In this document: positions 1 through 6,151 of the stretch, piece after piece
How the letters are laid out: the number at the start of each line of letters is the position of its first letter
How positions within the stretch are numbered: the first letter of the stretch is position 1
Assembly: GCA_005885165.1 (NCBI GenBank)
Contig: VAXR01000137.1
Span: 1-9,929, forward strand
Reading direction: 5' to 3'
Length of the DNA stretch: 9,929 nt
DNA from: Actinomycetota bacterium
Lineage (GTDB): Bacteria > Actinomycetota > Thermoleophilia > Solirubrobacterales > Thermoleophilaceae
Program-made: the position numbers and the translations under genes
Notes under the pieces: model-generated
Seen by the model: only the letters and a program-made list of their open reading frames with translations
Databases searched by the model: none
Told to the model about the DNA's origin: nothing

Positions 1-421
1 TTCCGGTCGTGTCCTCGAAGGTCACGAGGTCGCCTATGCGGATCGGCTGGGTGACCGCGAGCAGGACGCCGGCGACGGCGTTGGCGAACGTCTGGCGCGC
101 GGCGAAGCCGACGACTATGCCGAGGACGGCCGAGGAGGCGAGGACGCCTGTGGCGAGCCGCTTGACCGCCGCGAACTGCGCCAGCGCGAGCGCCAGTCCG
201 ATAACCAGGATCGCGACGTAGACGAGCCGCCGCACGAGCCGCAGGCGCGTGCTGGCGACCGGCGAGAGCGGCCCGCCGACGCGCGTCGCCACCGCCGCGC
301 CGCGCCGGGCCACCGCGCGGTCGACGAGCTGGGCCACTGCGAAGGCCAGCACGACGGTCGCGATGGCCGTGATCACGTCACGGTGCGCGGACCAGAACGA
401 GGCGAGCGGCGGTGCCGGCAC
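1..421 (-). CDS. MscS-family mechanosensitive ion channel, partial (C-terminal part beyond the left edge)
   Basis: Small-conductance mechanosensitive channels release solutes across the cytoplasmic membrane when turgor rises. The first 140 residues are visible. They hold two hydrophobic helices (about residues 15-33 and 65-85), then the pore-lining TM3 (about 91-125), which has the small-residue pattern ASSAVLGIVVGFAARQTFAN. This leads into the start of the beta domain, with PIRIGDLVTFEDTTG at 126-140; the R-I-G-D stretch is characteristic of MscS. The GTG at 421 is chosen because a TAGCCT box lies exactly 7 nt upstream, the spacing of a leaderless transcript, and because no in-frame start further upstream gives a better N-terminus. 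The gene is divergent from the HAD hydrolase. The C-terminal cytoplasmic cage lies outside the window, so subfamily and completeness cannot be judged. Confidence 0.87.
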   Translation of the reverse strand, partial: MPAPPLASFWSAHRDVITAIATVVLAFAVAQLVDRAVARRGAAVATRVGGPLSPVASTRLRLVRRLVYVAILVIGLALALAQFAAVKRLATGVLASSAVLGIVVGFAARQTFANAVAGVLLAVTQPIRIGDLVTFEDTTG

Positions 422-428
422 GCAGGGC

Positions 429-434
429 AGGCTA
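429..434 (-). promoter_or_regulatory. Putative -10 box (TAGCCT) of the MscS gene, leaderless type
   Basis: Read on the minus strand, TAGCCT fits the actinobacterial TAnnnT -10 consensus. It ends 7 nt before the GTG start, so the transcript would begin at or next to the start codon. No convincing -35 element is visible. On the plus strand the same place gives a weaker TATGCC (433-438) that could serve the divergent HAD gene. Only sequence pattern supports this. Confidence 0.45.
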
Positions 435-473
435 TGCCCGCGTCCCGACGGCTCGGGCGTCCGATGCGCCACG

Positions 474-1169
474 ATGGACCCCGTGCCGACCTCAGCGGTT
501 CTGCTCGACTCGCTCGGCACCCTGCTGCGGTTGGAGCCTCCCGCCCCCCGGCTGCGCGCGGAGCTCCAGCGCATGGGACTCGACGTCGCCCCGGCGGTCG
601 CCGAGGAGGCGATCGCCGCGGAGATCGCCTACTACTACGAGCACCACACCGAGGGCCGCGATGCGAGCTCCCTGGCCGAGCTGCGCAACCGCTGCGCCGC
701 GGTCGTCCACGAGCGCCTCGAGCTGCCCGAGCTGAGCCTCGAGGCCGCGCGCAGCGCGCTCCTCGCGGCACTGCACTTCGAGCCGTACCCCGACGTCGCG
801 CCGGCGCTCCGAACCCTGCGCGCACGCGGCCTCAGGCTCGTCGTGGCGAGCAACTGGGACTCCTCGCTGCACGATGTGCTCGGGCGGGCGGGGCTCGCCT
901 CGCTCGTCGACGGCGTCGTTACCTCCGCCGAGGTGGGCGCGCGCAAGCCGGAGCGGGCGCTGTTCGACGCGGCGCTGCAGGCCGCCGGCTGCGCGGCTTC
1001 CGAGGCCGTGCACGTGGGCGACTCGCCGGACAACGACGTCGCCGGAGCCCTGCGGGCGGGGCTCCGCGCGGTGCTGCTGCGACGCGCCGGCGCGCTCTCC
1101 GCCGGGACCGAGCTCGCCGCTGGCGTCCCCGTGATCGCGAGCCTGGCCGAGCTCCCGGCCCTAGTCTGA
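474..1169 (+). CDS. HAD-superfamily (HAD-IA-like) hydrolase
   Basis: A 231-residue soluble haloacid-dehalogenase-fold protein. Motif I is VLLDSLGTLLRL with the nucleophile Asp at D12. Motif II is ASNWD with S126/N127, motif III is the Lys of GARKPE (K158), and motif IV is VGDSPDNDV with D183 and D188. The segment between motifs I and II (about 20-105) is the helical cap. The usual second Asp of the D-x-D motif is Leu (L14), as in some REG-2/HDHD3-like members, so classical phosphatase activity is not certain. Start ATG 474 places motif I near the N-terminus as expected; the reading frame continues upstream but without family resemblance and would overlap MscS. It is followed 6 nt later by the CPBP protease and may be co-transcribed with it. 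The substrate cannot be told. Confidence 0.85.
   Translation: MDPVPTSAVLLDSLGTLLRLEPPAPRLRAELQRMGLDVAPAVAEEAIAAEIAYYYEHHTEGRDASSLAELRNRCAAVVHERLELPELSLEAARSALLAALHFEPYPDVAPALRTLRARGLRLVVASNWDSSLHDVLGRAGLASLVDGVVTSAEVGARKPERALFDAALQAAGCAASEAVHVGDSPDNDVAGALRAGLRAVLLRRAGALSAGTELAAGVPVIASLAELPALV
1162..1167 (+). promoter_or_regulatory. Putative -10 box (TAGTCT) for the CPBP-ABC operon
   Basis: TAGTCT fits TAnnnT and ends 8 nt before the GTG start of the CPBP gene, suiting a leaderless transcript. It overlaps the last codons and stop of the HAD gene (TGA at 1167-1169), so the operon may have an internal promoter as well as read-through from the HAD gene. No -35 element is evident. Confidence 0.4.
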
Positions 1170-1175
1170 CTGGCC

Positions 1176-2060
1176 GTGCACTACGGACCGCAGTACGGAT
1201 ACGGGTACGCCTTCCCGCACCCGCCGCCACCCGACCCGCCCGAGCTTCCGGAGGGTGCGAGCCCGTACCCGCGCTGGCCGGCGTGGTACGGCCCGGCGGC
1301 GATGGGCCTGGGTCTGGCGGTCACGTTCCTCCTGATCGTGATCTATGGGGCGGTGGACGTGGCAGCCGGCGGCAAGGCGAACAGCTCGTCTCCCGCGTTC
1401 GTCCAGGTCGCCACGCTGATCCAGGACACGGTCTTCGTCGGGGCCGCGCTCGTGCTGGCCGCTCGCACAGTGCGGCCCCGCCCGTGGCACTTCGGCCTGG
1501 GCCGGTCGCGGTTCTGGTCGACCGTCGGCTGGATGGCCCTCGCCTACGTCTCCTTCATCGTCTTCGAGATCGTCTACGGCGCCCTCGTCAAGCCGAGCGG
1601 CAAGCAGAACATCGTGCGGGAGCTCGGGGCGAAGCACGGCAGCGTGGCGCTCGTGACCGGCGCGATCCTCGTGATCGTGGTGGCGCCGCTGGCGGAGGAG
1701 TTCTTCTTCCGCGGGTTCTTCTACCGCGCGCTGCGAACGCGCATGCCCGTCCTCCCCGCGGCGCTGATCGTCGGCATCGTCTTCGGCGCCATCCACTACG
1801 ACAACCCGCGAACCGCGGTGATCCTTCCGGTGCTGGCCGTGCTCGGGTTCATCTTCTGCCTGGTCTACGAGCGGACCGGCACGCTGTTCTCGACGATCGT
1901 GCTGCACGCCGTCAACAACACGATCGCCTACGGCGTGGAGACGCACGAGGGCTGGGTTGCGTTCGCCGTGCTCCTCTTGCTCCTGACCGGATGCCTGGTC
2001 GCGGCGCGGACGCTGCCGTCGCGCGTGTCGCGGCGGCGGCGGGTGGCCGTCGCCACATGA
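1176..2060 (+). CDS. CPBP family (Rce1/CAAX-like) intramembrane metalloprotease
   Basis: A 294-residue multi-pass membrane protein. It has a Pro- and aromatic-rich cytosolic N-terminus (residues 1-38) and about seven hydrophobic segments (roughly 40-60, 76-97, 114-137, 155-172, 193-210, 213-232, 260-280). The three CPBP motifs are intact: EExxxR at E174/E175/R179 (AEEFFFRGFFYR), FxxxH at F203/H207 (FGAIHY), and HxxxN at H244/N248 (HAVNN). In this family these residues bind the metal and cleave near the membrane; known roles include prenyl-protein processing, bacteriocin maturation and self-immunity. The GTG start lies 6 nt after the HAD stop. The gene's ATGA overlap with the ABC ATPase shows translational coupling and suggests that protease and transporter act together, for example in processing or resisting an exported molecule. 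No precursor peptide gene is visible. Confidence 0.92.
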   Translation: MHYGPQYGYGYAFPHPPPPDPPELPEGASPYPRWPAWYGPAAMGLGLAVTFLLIVIYGAVDVAAGGKANSSSPAFVQVATLIQDTVFVGAALVLAARTVRPRPWHFGLGRSRFWSTVGWMALAYVSFIVFEIVYGALVKPSGKQNIVRELGAKHGSVALVTGAILVIVVAPLAEEFFFRGFFYRALRTRMPVLPAALIVGIVFGAIHYDNPRTAVILPVLAVLGFIFCLVYERTGTLFSTIVLHAVNNTIAYGVETHEGWVAFAVLLLLLTGCLVAARTLPSRVSRRRRVAVAT

Positions 2061-2797
2061 ACGCGCCGGGGACCGCCGCGGTCGTGGCGCGCGGGCTGGT
2101 CAAGCGCTACGGGCCGATCGAGGCTGTGCGCGGGATCGACTTCTCCGTGCGAACCGGGGAGTGCTTCGGGTTCCTGGGGCCGAACGGCGCCGGCAAGACC
2201 ACGACGATGAAGGCGATCTACGGCCTGGCCCAGATGGACGAGGGCGAGCTGACTGTCCTCGGGCTCGACGCGACGCTCAACCGGCGCGAGGTGAACGCTC
2301 TGATCGGCGTCGTCCCGCAGGAGGAGAACCTCGACCGCGGCCTGACCGTGCGCGAGAACCTGACGACGCACGCGCTCTTCCACGGGCTCCCGGCAGACGG
2401 CCGAATCGACGAGCTCCTGCGCGACGCCCTGCTCGATCGGCGCGCCGACTCGCGCACCCAGGAGCTCTCGGGCGGGATGAAGCGCCGCCTGCTCGTGGCG
2501 CGGGCGCTGGTCAACGAGCCCGAGCTCGTGATCCTCGACGAGCCGACCACCGGGCTCGATCCCCAGGCCAGGCTGGCCGTCTGGCGCGTGCTGGACGGGC
2601 TCAAGTCACGCGGCGTGACCCTGCTCGTGACCACCCATTACATGGAGGAGGCCGAGCGCATCTGCGACCGGCTCGTGATCATGGACGAGGGGAAGATCGT
2701 GGCGTCCGGCACGACGGCGGAGCTGCGCGCCGCCTACGGCCAGGAGAGCCTCGAGGGCGTGTTCCTCGAGATCACCGGCCACAGCCTGCGCGAATGA
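2057..2797 (+). CDS. ABC transporter ATP-binding protein, DrrA/NodI type
   Basis: A 246-residue nucleotide-binding subunit that powers an ABC-2 exporter from the cytoplasmic face. The motifs are complete: Walker A GPNGAGKTT (41-49), Q-loop Q88, signature LSGGM (137-141), Walker B LVILDEP with the catalytic E162, D-loop GLDP, and switch His H194 in TTHYMEEAE. The C-terminal stretch IVASGTTAELR and the order of motifs are typical of DrrA/NodI-like ATPases for drug, lipid or polysaccharide export. The ATG overlaps the CPBP stop as ATGA (2057-2060), and the ATPase stop overlaps the permease start in the same way, so the three proteins are expected in coordinated amounts. The exported substrate cannot be read from the sequence. 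Confidence 0.95.
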   Translation: MNAPGTAAVVARGLVKRYGPIEAVRGIDFSVRTGECFGFLGPNGAGKTTTMKAIYGLAQMDEGELTVLGLDATLNRREVNALIGVVPQEENLDRGLTVRENLTTHALFHGLPADGRIDELLRDALLDRRADSRTQELSGGMKRRLLVARALVNEPELVILDEPTTGLDPQARLAVWRVLDGLKSRGVTLLVTTHYMEEAERICDRLVIMDEGKIVASGTTAELRAAYGQESLEGVFLEITGHSLRE

Positions 2798-3576
2798 GCG
2801 CGCTCGCCCAGTACCTGCCGAGCCCCCGCTACGCCGCGCGCGTCTGGCGGCGCGAGTTCCTCGTGTTCTCGAAGGTGTGGAAGAACGCGCTGCTGCCGCA
2901 GTTCTTCGATCCGCTCTTCTACCTGCTCGCGCTCGGCTTCGGGCTCGGTACCTACCTCACCCACATCCAGGGGATCCCGTACAAGCAGTTCATCGCCGCC
3001 GGGCTGATCGCGTCCGCGGTCATGTGGGCGGCGTCGTTCGAGTCGACCTGGAACGCCTTCTTCAAGATGGAGGAGGAGCGACTGTTCGACGCCATCCTCA
3101 CCACGCCGGTGCAGGTCCAGGACCTCGTAGCGGGCGAGGTGGCATGGGCCGCCACGCGCGCGGTGATCTACGGCACCACGTTCCTGGGAATCGTGGCGGC
3201 GTTCGGGCTGGTGCGCTCGCCCTGGGCGCTCGCCATCCCGCCGTTCCTCGCCTTGGGCGGCGCCTGCTTCGCGATGCTCGGGATCACCTTCACGTCGCTC
3301 TCGCCGCGGATCGAGTTCTTCTCGTTCTACTTCACCTTGTTCATCACCCCGCTGTTCCTCTTCAGCGGGATCTTCTACCCGCTCGACAAGCTGCCTGGTT
3401 GGGTGAGCACGCTCGCCTGGTTCACGCCGCTGTACCACCTGGTCCAGATCACGCGGCCGCTGGTGCTCGGCCCGCACGTCCTGCCCGTGGTCGGGAACAC
3501 GATCTGGCTCGTGGCCCTGACGGCGCTGCTGTACGCGATCCCGGTCCGGGCGATGCGGAAGCGGCTGGTGGCCTGA
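2794..3576 (+). CDS. ABC-2 type transporter permease, NodJ/DrrB-like
   Basis: A 260-residue integral membrane subunit of the exporter whose ATPase is encoded just upstream. A cytosolic N-terminus (1-30) is followed by six hydrophobic segments (about 31-52, 66-86, 113-137, 144-168, 174-194, 235-252). Family marks are the cytosolic loop FKMEEERLFDAILTTPV (90-106) and FSGIFYPLDKLP (190-201), which is characteristic of ABC2 membrane proteins. The protein ends in a basic cytosolic tail (MRKRLVA). The start codon overlaps the ATPase stop by ATGA (2794-2797). As one permease is encoded with one ATPase, each would need to work as a dimer. Export direction follows from the family; the cargo is unknown. 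Confidence 0.94.
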   Translation: MSALAQYLPSPRYAARVWRREFLVFSKVWKNALLPQFFDPLFYLLALGFGLGTYLTHIQGIPYKQFIAAGLIASAVMWAASFESTWNAFFKMEEERLFDAILTTPVQVQDLVAGEVAWAATRAVIYGTTFLGIVAAFGLVRSPWALAIPPFLALGGACFAMLGITFTSLSPRIEFFSFYFTLFITPLFLFSGIFYPLDKLPGWVSTLAWFTPLYHLVQITRPLVLGPHVLPVVGNTIWLVALTALLYAIPVRAMRKRLVA

Positions 3577-3616
3577 TCCGGTGCCGCCTCAAGTAACCGC
3601 CGCCCGGCCTGTTGGT

Positions 3617-3622
3617 AATAAT
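3617..3622 (+). promoter_or_regulatory. Putative -10 box (AATAAT) for the L,D-transpeptidase gene
   Basis: The stretch TAATAAT (3616-3622) is strikingly AT-rich for this DNA and lies 6 nt before the ATG at 3629, again at leaderless spacing. It sits in the 52-bp gap after the permease stop and suggests that the transpeptidase is a separate transcription unit. No -35 match stands out. Confidence 0.5.
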
Positions 3623-3628
3623 CGCGTG

Positions 3629-4651
3629 ATGCGCCGCCTCCTCTTCGCCTGCGCGGGCAGCGTCGCCCTGCTCGCCGCCGCTGCCGCACCCGCCTCTGCC
3701 GGCAGCCTGCCGGGGCTGCCTGCCGCGCCCAAGGCCCCTGCGGCCACCAAGGCTGCCAGCCAGCCGAAGCCCGCCCACCTCCGCGTGTGGATCGCCTCGG
3801 GCCTGGACGACGGCGGCCTTCTCTGGCAGCTCGACGGCGGCAGGGTCACCGTCCACGGCACGATCAGGCCGTTCGTCAAGCACCAGACGGTGCGCGTCGT
3901 GATGCGCAACGCGGGCCACAGGGTGCGCTCCTTCCGCGTCAAGGTTGAGAAGGGCAGGCACGGCAAGGGCCGCTTCAGCGCCTCGCTTCCGGTGACGGAC
4001 ACCGGCTCGAGCCTGCGCGTGCTCGCGGTCCACAAGGGGAACTCGAAGCAGAAGGGCGGCAAGTCGAAGAAGGTCCGCTTCGGAGCGGTCTGGCCAAGCG
4101 TGGGTGGGGGGTCGAGCGGAGACGCGGTCCACCTGCTTCAGGTCGGCCTGACCCGGCTCGCCTACTCGGTGCCGCTCTCGAACTACTGGGACGACGGCAC
4201 CGCGCGGGCCGTGCTCGCCTTCCGCAAGGTCAACTACCTCTCGCGCGACTCGACCGCGGACCGCGACGTCTTCCGGCGCGTCTTCCACGGCGTCGGCGCG
4301 TTCAACCTCCGCAGCGGGAGCCCCGGCACGCACGTGGAGGCGGATCTGAGCCGTCAGGTGCTGGTGCTGACGCAGAACGGCCGGCCGTACCGGACGTTCA
4401 CGATCTCGTCCGGCAAGCCGTCGACCCCGACCGTGAAGGGGAACTTCAGCTTCTACCGCAAGAGCCCCGGCTACAACTCGCACGGGATGTACTACTCGAG
4501 CTACTTCTACGGCGGCTACGCGGTCCACGGCTACGCCGACGTGCCGCCGAACTACCCCGCCAGCCATGGCTGCCTCCGCGCGCCGATCCCGGACGCCGTC
4601 TTCATCTACAACAACATCTCGATCGGCGAGCCGATCTACGTCTACTCGTAG
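3629..4651 (+). CDS. Secreted L,D-transpeptidase with C-terminal YkuD domain
   Basis: A 340-residue cell-wall enzyme. YkuD domains form 3-3 cross-links between peptidoglycan stems or attach proteins to them, outside the membrane. Residues 1-24 form a signal peptide (MRRLL, then an Ala/Leu-rich core, A-S-A cleavage site at 22-24). A Pro/Ala/Lys linker follows (25-48). Residues about 50-152 look like an all-beta module ending in a Lys-rich stretch (GNSKQKGGKSKKVR). Residues 163-220 resemble a peptidoglycan-binding domain 1 (GDAVHLLQVGL..., WDDGTARAVLAFRKVN). The catalytic domain (about 235-340) carries H300 and the SHGCLR motif with H313, C315 and R317. ATG 3629 is favoured over the adjacent in-frame GTG 3626 because of the AATAAT box. 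The gene converges on the small membrane protein gene, only 10 nt away. Confidence 0.93.
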   Translation: MRRLLFACAGSVALLAAAAAPASAGSLPGLPAAPKAPAATKAASQPKPAHLRVWIASGLDDGGLLWQLDGGRVTVHGTIRPFVKHQTVRVVMRNAGHRVRSFRVKVEKGRHGKGRFSASLPVTDTGSSLRVLAVHKGNSKQKGGKSKKVRFGAVWPSVGGGSSGDAVHLLQVGLTRLAYSVPLSNYWDDGTARAVLAFRKVNYLSRDSTADRDVFRRVFHGVGAFNLRSGSPGTHVEADLSRQVLVLTQNGRPYRTFTISSGKPSTPTVKGNFSFYRKSPGYNSHGMYYSSYFYGGYAVHGYADVPPNYPASHGCLRAPIPDAVFIYNNISIGEPIYVYS

Positions 4652-4671
4652 CGCCGGCCGCTCAGCGGCGC
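4651..4671. terminator. GC-rich hairpin between convergent genes, possible bidirectional terminator
   Basis: The 10-nt gap between the two stop codons sits within inverted repeats. GCCGC (4657-4661) pairs with GCGGC (4665-4669) around a TCA loop, and alternatively GCGCCG (4651-4656) pairs with CGGCGC (4666-4671). The structure includes both stop codons. There is no U-tract on either strand, so intrinsic termination is uncertain; chance pairing in GC-rich DNA is possible. Confidence 0.25.
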
Positions 4672-4994
4672 GCGGGCAGCCAGCTCGCCACGAAGCGCAG
4701 CACGACTCCCCACAGCAGGAAGCCGAGCAGCGCGATCACGATGTGCTTGGCCCACGCGCTGCCCGACTTCACGATCCCCTTGAACGGCGAGGTGAGCACG
4801 TCGTTCACGTCGTCGACGTCGCGACGGAAGGCGCTGCGCCGGTCGTGCTTCTGCTGCGTGGTACCGCCGAGCTTGCCGATCTCGCTTTGCGAGCCGCCCT
4901 TCGCCTTGTCGATGACGAACAGCGCGAACGAGAGGGCGATGACGATGCAGGCGAGCGTCGAGACAAGCCGTATCCCCGAGACGATCAGGCTCAC
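4662..4994 (-). CDS. Small two-TM membrane protein coupled to the patatin gene, unknown function
   Basis: A 110-residue protein of no family that I recognise. It has a hydrophobic segment at about 7-28 (IRLVSTLACIVIALSFALFV), a polar charged stretch of about 50 residues (DKAKGGSQSEIGKL ... RRDVDDVNDVL), and a second hydrophobic segment at about 83-104 (AKHIVIALLGFLLWGVVLRFV) before a basic end WLPARR. The topology is a hairpin; Lys/Arg at the C-terminus favours a cytosolic tail. Its GTG start overlaps the patatin stop as GTGA (4991-4994), so translation is coupled and the two proteins may be partners, the small one anchoring the lipase or being protected with it. Composition is normal for the window. 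No catalytic motif is visible. Confidence 0.8.
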   Translation of the reverse strand: MSLIVSGIRLVSTLACIVIALSFALFVIDKAKGGSQSEIGKLGGTTQQKHDRRSAFRRDVDDVNDVLTSPFKGIVKSGSAWAKHIVIALLGFLLWGVVLRFVASWLPARR

Positions 4995-6106
4995 GATCCG
5001 GCTCCCTTCGCGGAACGGGTGGCGCGGGCTCGGGGGCGCCGCCGGAACGGCGCCAGGGCCTCGACGGTCGCCTCGTAGCCGCGGCGCATGAGCTCGGGCC
5101 AGCGGCGACGGTCGATGAAAAGGTCGTAGAACGCGACCCCGCGGGTGTCGCCCGGCTCGACCGGCTCGACGAGCGTCAGCTTCCTGCCGAGGCGGCGCCG
5201 GCTGCGCCGGGCGATCTCCAGATGGCTGCCGAGCGCGATCTGGCGGCCCGCGTCGAGGATCCCGATGCCGTCCTTGCCGTTCGAGCCGCCCGCCTCCAGC
5301 CCCGGCGGGAGCAGGACGTTCATCCCGAAGACGTGGTCGAAGCCGCCCTCCTCGATCAGCGGCTCGGCGGGGAACGCGTCCACCACACCGCCGTCGACGT
5401 ACAGCTCGCCCTCGACTCGGACAGCCTCGACGATCAGCGGCAGCGCCACCGCGATTCGCACGAGCTCGCCGAGGCTCAGGTCCGGCGTCTCCGCGCTGCC
5501 GAAGTAGTCGAGCCGCCCGCGGTCGATGTTGAAGACGGCCGTGTGCAGCGGGATCTCGGTCTCCCCGGCCGCCATGTGCCAGAGGCGGCGATCGAGCAGG
5601 CGCTCGAGCGCATCGCCCTTCGCCAGCCCGGCGAACCCGCGGAGCGCGGAGAGCGCGAAGCGGGGAAGCCGCGCCCACTGGATGTCGAGATAGTCCTGGG
5701 GGCGCCAGGCGAGCGAGAACTCCGCCATCTCGTCGGCCGTGAGGCCCGCCGCCCACATCGCGCCCCAGATTGTGGAGCCGGAGCAGGTCGAGATCGCGGC
5801 CGGCCGCAGATCGGCCTCCTCGAACGCGCGCGCCATGCCCACCATGGCCGCGCACGCGCCGGCGCCGCCCGAGCCCACCACGGCGATCCGCTTTCCGGCC
5901 AGCCGCGGGGCGGGACGCCGGGCAAACGGCGGGAAGACGTCCGTCCGCACAGGCTCGTCGCGATCGATCAGCGGCAGCGGCAGCAGCGCGCGCCGCGCGT
6001 TCCGCAGGAAGCCGATATCGGTGGCGAGCGCGAGCGAGCCCCGCAGGCGCTCGAGGCCCTCCAGCTGGCGCTTGACGTTGAACGGGTCGAGCACGTCGAG
6101 GGCCAT
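4991..6106 (-). CDS. Patatin-like phospholipase/acylhydrolase with atypical nucleophile elbow
   Basis: A 371-residue protein of the patatin fold, whose members cleave acyl chains from lipids by a Ser-Asp dyad. The oxyanion loop VVGSGGAGA (77-84) follows an N-terminal extension of about 70 residues. The expected nucleophile region is ISTCSGSTIWGAMWAAGL, with S109 as the nucleophile. The second catalytic element is VDGGVVDAFP with D238. The canonical G-x-S-x-G elbow reads T-C-S-G-S, so both glycines are replaced while the serine remains. There is no signal peptide; the protein is probably cytosolic or membrane-associated. The ATG at 6106 is chosen because it follows a TACCCT box by 10 nt; an in-frame ATG at 6130 would add eight residues (MSRTLSAA). 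Its stop overlaps the start of the small membrane protein gene. Confidence 0.87.
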   Translation of the reverse strand: MALDVLDPFNVKRQLEGLERLRGSLALATDIGFLRNARRALLPLPLIDRDEPVRTDVFPPFARRPAPRLAGKRIAVVGSGGAGACAAMVGMARAFEEADLRPAAISTCSGSTIWGAMWAAGLTADEMAEFSLAWRPQDYLDIQWARLPRFALSALRGFAGLAKGDALERLLDRRLWHMAAGETEIPLHTAVFNIDRGRLDYFGSAETPDLSLGELVRIAVALPLIVEAVRVEGELYVDGGVVDAFPAEPLIEEGGFDHVFGMNVLLPPGLEAGGSNGKDGIGILDAGRQIALGSHLEIARRSRRRLGRKLTLVEPVEPGDTRGVAFYDLFIDRRRWPELMRRGYEATVEALAPFRRRPRARATRSAKGAGS

Positions 6107-6114
6107 AGCCGCGG

Positions 6115-6122
6115 ATAGGGTA
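6115..6122. promoter_or_regulatory. Overlapping divergent -10 boxes between patatin and pyrE-like genes
   Basis: The 8-bp stretch ATAGGGTA reads TAGGGT on the plus strand (6116-6121) and TACCCT on the minus strand (6117-6122); both fit TAnnnT. The minus box lies 10 nt before the patatin ATG; the plus box lies 30 nt before the pyrE GTG. If both work, RNA polymerase could serve only one direction at a time. Evidence is sequence pattern only. Confidence 0.35.
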
Positions 6123-6151
6123 CGGCTCATCCGCCCCACCACGCACACCGC

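Noticed and set aside
1161..1946. Open frame of 261 codons on the minus strand opposite the CPBP gene
   Set aside because: His/Asp/Arg/Glu-rich shadow of hydrophobic membrane codons; no domain.
383..2056. Possible long N-terminal extension of the ABC ATPase in the same frame
   Set aside because: The extension overlaps the HAD and CPBP genes, is Arg/Ala low-complexity, and the ATG at 2057 with its ATGA overlap gives a standard ATPase length.
3577..3628. Terminator after the ABC permease gene
   Set aside because: No stable stem with a U-tract is visible in the 52-bp gap; only the AT-rich promoter-like box stands out.
3449..4567. Long open frame of 372 codons on the minus strand across the transpeptidase gene
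   Set aside because: Composition is Arg/Ala/Val/His-rich without domains. It is the shadow of a strongly GC-biased gene on the other strand, which has signal peptide and catalytic motifs.
5222..6118. Open frame of 298 codons on the plus strand opposite the patatin gene
   Set aside because: Low-complexity Arg/Glu/Ala translation; the patatin on the minus strand explains the region.
6106..6130. Patatin start at ATG 6130 instead of 6106
   Set aside because: It would place the proposed TACCCT box inside the coding region and has no good Shine-Dalgarno sequence, so it is kept only as an alternative.
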